From Azospirillum canadense (GTDB lineage: Bacteria > Pseudomonadota > Alphaproteobacteria > Azospirillales > Azospirillaceae), in NCBI RefSeq assembly GCF_025961225.1, contig NZ_JAOQNG010000010.1, positions 1,416,501-1,480,500 of the forward strand: a stretch of 64,000 bases of DNA, written 5' to 3'. The notes under the pieces were generated by a model that saw nothing but the letters and a program-made list of their open reading frames with translations, searched no databases and was not told the origin of the DNA. The translations under genes were made by a program, and so were the position numbers. Positions 59,609-64,000 of this stretch are shown here, piece by piece; within the stretch, counting starts at the first letter, position 1; each line of letters opens with the position of its first letter.

Positions 59609-60538
59609 TCAGACCTTGCGGGCGTCGTGGGAGAGGTGGAGCGGGACGGCGTAGCCGCCCACGATGTTGACCCGCACCGGGATCTCCGCCATGCGTTCGG
59701 CGAAGGCGGACAGGCGCGGGTCGGCGTGATCGACGAAGTCGGCGATCTCGACCAGATGCAGCGACGGGCCGGACGGGTCCTTGGCGTGCCAGGTGCAGAA
59801 GCCGGTCGGGGCCAGCCCGCTGTGCTCCAGATGGTCCTTCAGCCGGCCGCGGCTGAGGTCGTGGCCCAGCTCGATCGCCAGCAGCGTGCGGTCGTCGCCG
59901 GTCGGCTCGTGCGGGACCAGCGCGATGGCCAGCGCGTCGCGGTCCTCCCCGCGGGCGTTGCCGCGCCCGCCGAAGGGCAGCCGCGCCACGACCCGCGGCG
60001 TGCGCGCGTCCGACGACAGCAGGAAACGCCACCAGGGGTCGGCGTCGTCCTCCGCCGGGTAGGGAACCACGCCGACGGTGGCCGTGCCCTCCGACACCGC
60101 GCGGATGGCGGCGGCGGGGGTGTTGACGGCGGTCATGGAGACGAAGCTGCCGAAATGGTCGCGCGCCACGTCCCAGAAGCCGCGGCGTTCCTCCGGCGCG
60201 TAGACGGCGACGGCGAAGGGCCCCTGGATGCGGGTCAGAGCGGTGATCATCTCCCGCCACATGCGGACGACCGCGGCGGCCGGGAAGGATCCGGCGTGGC
60301 GCGCCATCAGGCGGCGCAGGATCACGGCTTCGCGCGCCGGGCGCAGGAAGATCGGCTGCGGTGCGGGCGTGCCATTCGGCTGAACCGGCGCAGGCCCGTT
60401 CTGCTCGTCGAGCTGCGCCTTCACGGCGCCGATTCGCTCGACCACCGCCGCGCGGCGCATCAGCAGGTCGTGGATCGCATCATCAATGTGATCGATCTCG
60501 CGGCGCAGGTCATCGAGCGGGGACTTGGGCGCAGGCAT
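59609..60538 (-). CDS. Chorismate mutase fused to prephenate-dehydratase-like region
   Basis: The 309-residue protein has an N-terminal AroQ chorismate mutase (about 1-100: LDDLRREIDHIDDAIHDLLM, VERIGAVKAQ, AVILRRLMARH, MWREMITALTRIQG). The remaining region starts VAVYAPEERRGFWDV and has SVAGVVPYP-like VGVVPYPAEDD and an ACT-like end. I do not see the T-R-F active-site motif of prephenate dehydratase, so the second part may be catalytically inactive. Mutase makes prephenate for Phe/Tyr. It is the first gene of a two-gene unit with hisC, divergent from metX. Confidence 0.85.
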   Translation of the reverse strand: MPAPKSPLDDLRREIDHIDDAIHDLLMRRAAVVERIGAVKAQLDEQNGPAPVQPNGTPAPQPIFLRPAREAVILRRLMARHAGSFPAAAVVRMWREMITALTRIQGPFAVAVYAPEERRGFWDVARDHFGSFVSMTAVNTPAAAIRAVSEGTATVGVVPYPAEDDADPWWRFLLSSDARTPRVVARLPFGGRGNARGEDRDALAIALVPHEPTGDDRTLLAIELGHDLSRGRLKDHLEHSGLAPTGFCTWHAKDPSGPSLHLVEIADFVDHADPRLSAFAERMAEIPVRVNIVGGYAVPLHLSHDARKV

Positions 60539-60621
60539 GGGGCGGGAAACCGTCGCGTCAAAAGATCGAATCCAAAGCCGGATAGTAGTAGTCCGCACGC
60601 TCCCTAAAATCAAAGAAAACG

Positions 60622-60651
60622 TTGACACCTTCTCTCCCCGCTCCGTAGCTA
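60622..60651 (+). promoter_or_regulatory. metX promoter
   Basis: A consensus -35 TTGACA (60622-60627), an 18-base spacer, then TAGCTA (60646-60651). The likely leader to the metX ATG is only about 30 bases. Confidence 0.6.
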
Positions 60652-60686
60652 TACGCTCCCGTTTTCCAGAGGCCTTGCGAACCGCC

Positions 60687-61889
60687 ATGCCCGCGTCGAA
60701 TCCAGCTGTCGCCTTGCCAGCCGACGCCGCCTCCCTGCCCGGTTATCGCGTCACCCTCGGGGTCGACCGGCCGATGCGGCTGGACAGCGGAGCGGAGCTG
60801 GGTCCCTTCCAGGTCGCCTACCAGACCTACGGCACGCTCAACGCCGACCGCTCCAACGCGGTCCTGGTCTGCCACGCCCTGACCGGCGACCATTACGTGC
60901 TCGACCGGCACCCGGTCACCGGCAAGCCCGGCTGGTGGGAGATGCTGGTCGGCCCCGGGCGTCCGGTCGACACCGACCGCTATTTCGTGATCTGCTCCAA
61001 CGTCATCGGCGGCTGCATGGGCTCCACCGGCCCGAAGGAGGTCGATCCGGCGACCAGCCAGCCCTATGGCCTGGGCTTCCCGGTGATCACCATCGGCGAC
61101 ATGGTGCGCGCGCAGAAGCTGCTGATCGAGCATTTGGGAATCGAGAAGCTGTTCTGCGTGATCGGCGGCTCCATGGGCGGCATGCAGGTGCTGCAATGGG
61201 CGGTCGCCTACCCGGAGTCGGTCTTCGCGGCGGTGCCCATCGCCACGGCGGCGCGCCATTCGGCGCAGAACATCGCCTTCCACGAGGTCGGGCGCCAAGC
61301 CATCATGGCCGACCCGGACTGGCGCGGCGGCAACTACCTGCTGGAGGACACGCGGCCGCACCGCGGGCTGGCGGTGGCGCGCATGGCCGCGCACATCACC
61401 TACCTGTCGGAGCCGGCGCTGCACCGCAAGTTCGGCCGCAACCTGCAGAACCGGCAGAGCGTCACCTACGGCTTCGACGCCGATTTCCAGGTGGAAAGCT
61501 ACCTGCGCCACCAGGGCATCACCTTCGTGGAGCGGTTCGACGCCAACTCTTACCTCTACATCACGCGGGCGATGGATTATTTCGACCTCGCCGCGGACCA
61601 TGGCGGCGGGACGCTGTCCAACGCCTTCCGGGTGGACGGGCGCGGCACGCCGGTGCGCTTCTGCCTGGCCAGCTTCACCAGCGACTGGCTGTTCCCGACG
61701 CCGGAGTCGCGGGCCATCGTGCACGCGCTGAACGCGGTCGCGGCCAACGTCAGCTTCGTGGAGATCCGGACGGACAAAGGCCACGACGCTTTCCTGCTGG
61801 ACGAGCCGGAGTTCCACCAAGTCATCCGCGGCTTCCTGGAAGGCTGCGCGGAGCACCGCGGCCTGACCGCCCGCCGGCAACCCCGCTGA
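60687..61889 (+). CDS. metX: Homoserine O-acetyltransferase MetX
   Basis: The 400-residue alpha/beta-hydrolase-fold enzyme makes O-acetylhomoserine (or O-succinylhomoserine) for methionine. Landmarks are VAYQTYGTLNADRSNAVLVC, ALTGDHYVLD, CSNVIGGCMGSTGP, IGGSMGGMQVLQW with nucleophile Ser162, then FASFTSDWLFP (catalytic Asp) and GHDAFLLD (catalytic His). The GPKEVDP segment is in the usual place. It is 14 bases upstream of metW. Confidence 0.96.
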   Translation: MPASNPAVALPADAASLPGYRVTLGVDRPMRLDSGAELGPFQVAYQTYGTLNADRSNAVLVCHALTGDHYVLDRHPVTGKPGWWEMLVGPGRPVDTDRYFVICSNVIGGCMGSTGPKEVDPATSQPYGLGFPVITIGDMVRAQKLLIEHLGIEKLFCVIGGSMGGMQVLQWAVAYPESVFAAVPIATAARHSAQNIAFHEVGRQAIMADPDWRGGNYLLEDTRPHRGLAVARMAAHITYLSEPALHRKFGRNLQNRQSVTYGFDADFQVESYLRHQGITFVERFDANSYLYITRAMDYFDLAADHGGGTLSNAFRVDGRGTPVRFCLASFTSDWLFPTPESRAIVHALNAVAANVSFVEIRTDKGHDAFLLDEPEFHQVIRGFLEGCAEHRGLTARRQPR

Positions 61890-61903
61890 GAGAAAGCCGG
61901 ACC

Positions 61904-62566
61904 ATGAGCCCTCCCCTGGACGACGTCTCCGCCCCTCGCGCCGGCGCCGGCAACGGCGCTGTGGGCGGCATCCGCTTCGACCTGAAGCTGATCGCCGACA
62001 TGGTGGAGCCGGGCAGCCGCGTGCTGGACGTCGGTTGCGGTGACGGTGCCCTGCTGGCGTATCTGGCCCGCCACAAGGGCGTGGACGGGCGCGGCATCGA
62101 ACTCAGCATGGACGGCGTGCACCGCTGCGTGACGCAGGGGCTGCCGGTGATCCAGGGCGACGCCGAGACGGACCTTAAGGACTACCCGGCCGAGGCCTTC
62201 GACTACGTCATCCTCAGCCAGACGCTCCAGGCCATGCGGGAACCGCGGACGGTGCTGCAAAGCCTGACGCGCATCGGCCGGCGCGCCATCGTGTCGGTGC
62301 CCAACTTCGGCTACTGGCGCATCCGGCTGCAATTGCTGCTGACCGGACGCATGCCGGTGACGGAGAAGCTGGGCTACCAGTGGTGGGAAACACCCAACAT
62401 CCATTTCTGCACGATCAAGGACCTGGTGTCCCTGACCGAGGAGATGGGGCTGACCATCGAACGCTGCCTGATCGTCAACCGTGCCGGCCGCATCACCGGC
62501 CACGCCCATTCCGGCTTCGCCAACCTGCTGGGCGAACAGGGCGTTTTCCTGCTGCGACGGACCTGA
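61904..62566 (+). CDS. metW: Methionine biosynthesis protein MetW
   Basis: The 220-residue protein has a SAM-methyltransferase-like fold: RFDLKLIADMVEPGSRVLDV, GCGDGALLAYL, RGIELSMDGVHRCVTQGLPV, IQGDAETDLKDYP, FDYVILSQTLQAM and VPNFGYWRIRLQLLLTGRMP. MetW pairs with MetX and is thought to support acetylation of homoserine in organisms that have this pair. GAGAGAAAGC precedes the ATG. The order metX-metW is standard in alphaproteobacteria. Confidence 0.95.
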   Translation: MSPPLDDVSAPRAGAGNGAVGGIRFDLKLIADMVEPGSRVLDVGCGDGALLAYLARHKGVDGRGIELSMDGVHRCVTQGLPVIQGDAETDLKDYPAEAFDYVILSQTLQAMREPRTVLQSLTRIGRRAIVSVPNFGYWRIRLQLLLTGRMPVTEKLGYQWWETPNIHFCTIKDLVSLTEEMGLTIERCLIVNRAGRITGHAHSGFANLLGEQGVFLLRRT

Positions 62567-62653
62567 TCCCGGTTTAGCCTGCGGCCACGGTGCAACCCAA
62601 TGCCCGTCGGCGGTGTTTAGTGGGCAAGGTCCGTCCAACGGGAGCTTTGCACC

Positions 62654-63316
62654 ATGCGTTTCAACGCCGCCGTTTTGGCCGCCGCTTTGGCCGTTCCGGC
62701 CGCCGCCCTTCTGCTGGCGACCGCGGCGCCCGCCCAGACCACGAGCCCTTCTCCGGCTCCGGTCCCCGAAGGCAAGATCGCCCAGCAGGGGACCCCCGGC
62801 GCGTCCCAGTCCCCGCTGATGACCGCGCCCCGTCCGGACGACAAGCCGACGACCGACCCGACCGCCTCGCAATCGGGCGTCAGCGGCTCGGCCCCGTCGG
62901 ACGAGATGAAGCGGATGGAGCCGCCGGTCGGTTCCACGGCCGGTTCCACGCCAGGAACCTCCCCTTCCGTCGCCGCCATCCCCGGCCCGATCGACCCGGA
63001 GCACGCGCGCGCCCTGATCGGTCAGGAACTGCGCAGCCGCGATGGCCAGGTGGCGGGCACGATCAAGGACTTCGCGCTCGATGATGCGGGCGACGCGATC
63101 ACCCGCATCGTCCTGACTCCGGACGACGACGTCGGCACGCCGAAGAAGCTGGTCTCCGTGCCCATCAGCATGTTGCAGATGGAGGTCCCCGGCCAGGCAG
63201 CCCCCGGCGTCGAGCTGTCCCGCCCGCCGCTCCTGAACCTGCCCGCCAAGGAACTCGCCAACGCCCCGGAATTCACCTACGGCACCGACGTGAAGACGGT
63301 GGGCGGGAAGCCGTGA
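62654..63316 (+). CDS. Exported PRC-barrel-like protein
   Basis: The 220-residue protein has a signal peptide ending AQT, a Pro/Ser/Thr/Gly-rich middle (about 30-115), then a PRC-barrel-type region. The barrel part reads ARALIGQELRSRDGQVAGTI, DFALDDAGDAITRIVLTP and LVSVPISMLQMEVP. The signal peptide places it in the periplasm or outer membrane. Its partner is unknown, and it stands alone. Confidence 0.75.
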   Translation: MRFNAAVLAAALAVPAAALLLATAAPAQTTSPSPAPVPEGKIAQQGTPGASQSPLMTAPRPDDKPTTDPTASQSGVSGSAPSDEMKRMEPPVGSTAGSTPGTSPSVAAIPGPIDPEHARALIGQELRSRDGQVAGTIKDFALDDAGDAITRIVLTPDDDVGTPKKLVSVPISMLQMEVPGQAAPGVELSRPPLLNLPAKELANAPEFTYGTDVKTVGGKP

Positions 63317-63323
63317 GCGGCTT

Positions 63324-63884
63324 CTACCCCCCGATGTCCTTCAGCAAATCCAGCACGAGCCGCTCGCCGTCCGGCCACGGCCCGTACCCCGACGCGGTGT
63401 TGATGTGGCCCAGGTCGCCGGCCTCGATGAAGTCGGCGCCCCAGCCCACGGCGAAGCCGCAGGCGCGGCCGACGCTGCAATAGGGGTCGGTGCGGCTGGC
63501 CAGCACCACGGTGCGGAAGGGCAGCGGGTCAGTCGGCACCGGGCCGAAGCCATGGACCTCCGGCGGGGTGAGTTCGGGCGACTCGACGTCCGGCGGGGCG
63601 CCCAGCAGCGCGGCGGCGATCTTGTCCGCCGATCCGGTTTCAGCGCCGCGCGCCGCCCAACGGGCGACCAGCATGCAGCCCAGGCTGTGCGCGATCAGCA
63701 CCACCGGGGCGCTGGACGCCGCCACCGCCCGCTCCAGCGCCTCCACCCAGTCGGCCAGGACCGGCGCGTTCCAGTCGGCCTGCTCCACGCGGCGGAAGGA
63801 CGGGTGCCGCCCCTGAAGCCAGCTTTGCCAGTGCTCCGGCCCGGAATTGCCGAGGCCGGGGAGAATCAGGACGTTCGCCGCCAT
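63324..63884 (-). CDS. RBBP9/YdeN-family serine hydrolase
   Basis: The 186-residue small alpha/beta hydrolase has ILPGLGNSGPEHWQSWLQG, the family start; LIAHSLGCMLVARWA with the nucleophile Ser; VVLASRTDPYCSV (acid Asp); and LGHINTASGYGPWPDGERL (catalytic His). These are cytoplasmic serine hydrolases of uncertain substrate. It is convergent with the PRC-barrel gene, seven bases between stops. An unassigned 116-base stretch follows to the end of the window. Confidence 0.92.
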   Translation of the reverse strand: MAANVLILPGLGNSGPEHWQSWLQGRHPSFRRVEQADWNAPVLADWVEALERAVAASSAPVVLIAHSLGCMLVARWAARGAETGSADKIAAALLGAPPDVESPELTPPEVHGFGPVPTDPLPFRTVVLASRTDPYCSVGRACGFAVGWGADFIEAGDLGHINTASGYGPWPDGERLVLDLLKDIGG

Positions 63885-64000
63885 GTCACATCCGCTGTGT
63901 TGTCGTGCCGCGCCATCCTAGCGGACCGCGGCGCACACACAACTGGGGACGGGCCAACAGGGCACTCAGGCCGGATCCGGGCGTTGCGGATCCTCCGACA

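Noticed and set aside
60540..60686. SAM-II or other methionine riboswitch before metX
   Set aside because: SAM-II elements precede metX in some alphaproteobacteria, but a good promoter at 60622-60651 leaves a leader of only ~30 bases and no SAM-II pseudoknot pattern was found.

Overview
The window is about 70% GC with alphaproteobacterial gene content: a flaF-type flagellin regulator, a SUV3-like helicase, a hopanoid gene set, the metX-metW pair and a Fur regulator with 19-bp boxes. Gene content and style fit Azospirillum or a close relative in the Rhodospirillales. This is judged from protein recognition only; no search was run. Coding density is high. I saw no rRNA, tRNA, CRISPR array or classical transposase.

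Layout. 1-8.7 kb is a motility and surface-sugar region: the tail of a flagellin-family gene, flaF, lptF with a GT9 glycosyltransferase, a TPR/GT41 (OGT-like) protein, a TPR/glycosyltransferase fusion and a GT2 enzyme. 8.7-12.1 kb holds a hybrid histidine kinase whose receiver has Asn in place of the phospho-acceptor Asp, a pair of DnaA-box-like sites and a sugar-nucleotide epimerase. 12.2-19.8 kb is a group 3b (sulfhydrogenase-type, NAD(P)-linked) NiFe hydrogenase operon. It also contains a stand-alone cyclic-nucleotide-binding protein, a Na/Pi symporter-like gene, the maturation protease and an inserted DUF559 endonuclease cassette. 19.9-24.7 kb carries a membrane-anchored HNH nuclease, small unknown genes, fur, and a divergent pair (His-rich exported protein and MFS transporter) separated by two Fur-type boxes. 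25.0-28.3 kb is a compact acyltransferase, ATP-grasp, metallophosphoesterase cluster of unknown product. 28.3-32.4 kb has small membrane proteins, the SUV3-like helicase and unknowns.

32.4-45.7 kb is a hopanoid region: hpnM-hpnA, hpnI-hpnJ-hpnK, and on the other strand hpnL, a radical SAM gene, copC, copD and hpnN. It covers side-chain elaboration (HpnI/J/K) and lipid trafficking (HpnL, HpnM, HpnN), but not the squalene-hopene cyclase, which must be elsewhere. 46-51.7 kb carries an EF-hand protein, a MarR regulator, a Gly-rich exported protein and divergent peptidoglycan enzymes (an L,D-transpeptidase and a D,D-carboxypeptidase). 51.9-54.6 kb is a ferric-type ABC importer without its ATPase. 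54.8-64 kb has an orphan PPC-like protein, a DMT exporter, a YddA/BacA-like ABC exporter, an aromatic/histidinol-phosphate aminotransferase with a chorismate mutase fusion, metX-metW, a PRC-barrel protein and an RBBP9-like hydrolase.

The most distinctive signal is a set of intergenic palindromic repeats. One family (357-535, 12088-12297, 58378-58496) has GGGCCC-rich ends. Its two long copies carry two internal hairpins whose stems differ between copies but keep their base pairing. A second family (38493-38616, 43206-43326) forms REPIN-like inverted dimers. Related 69-bp inverted repeats precisely bracket the DUF559 gene inside the hydrogenase operon, making a 501-bp cassette that also supplies the end of the small-subunit gene. 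I think this repeat-plus-DUF559 arrangement is the best candidate for an undescribed mobile or repeat-dispersal system.
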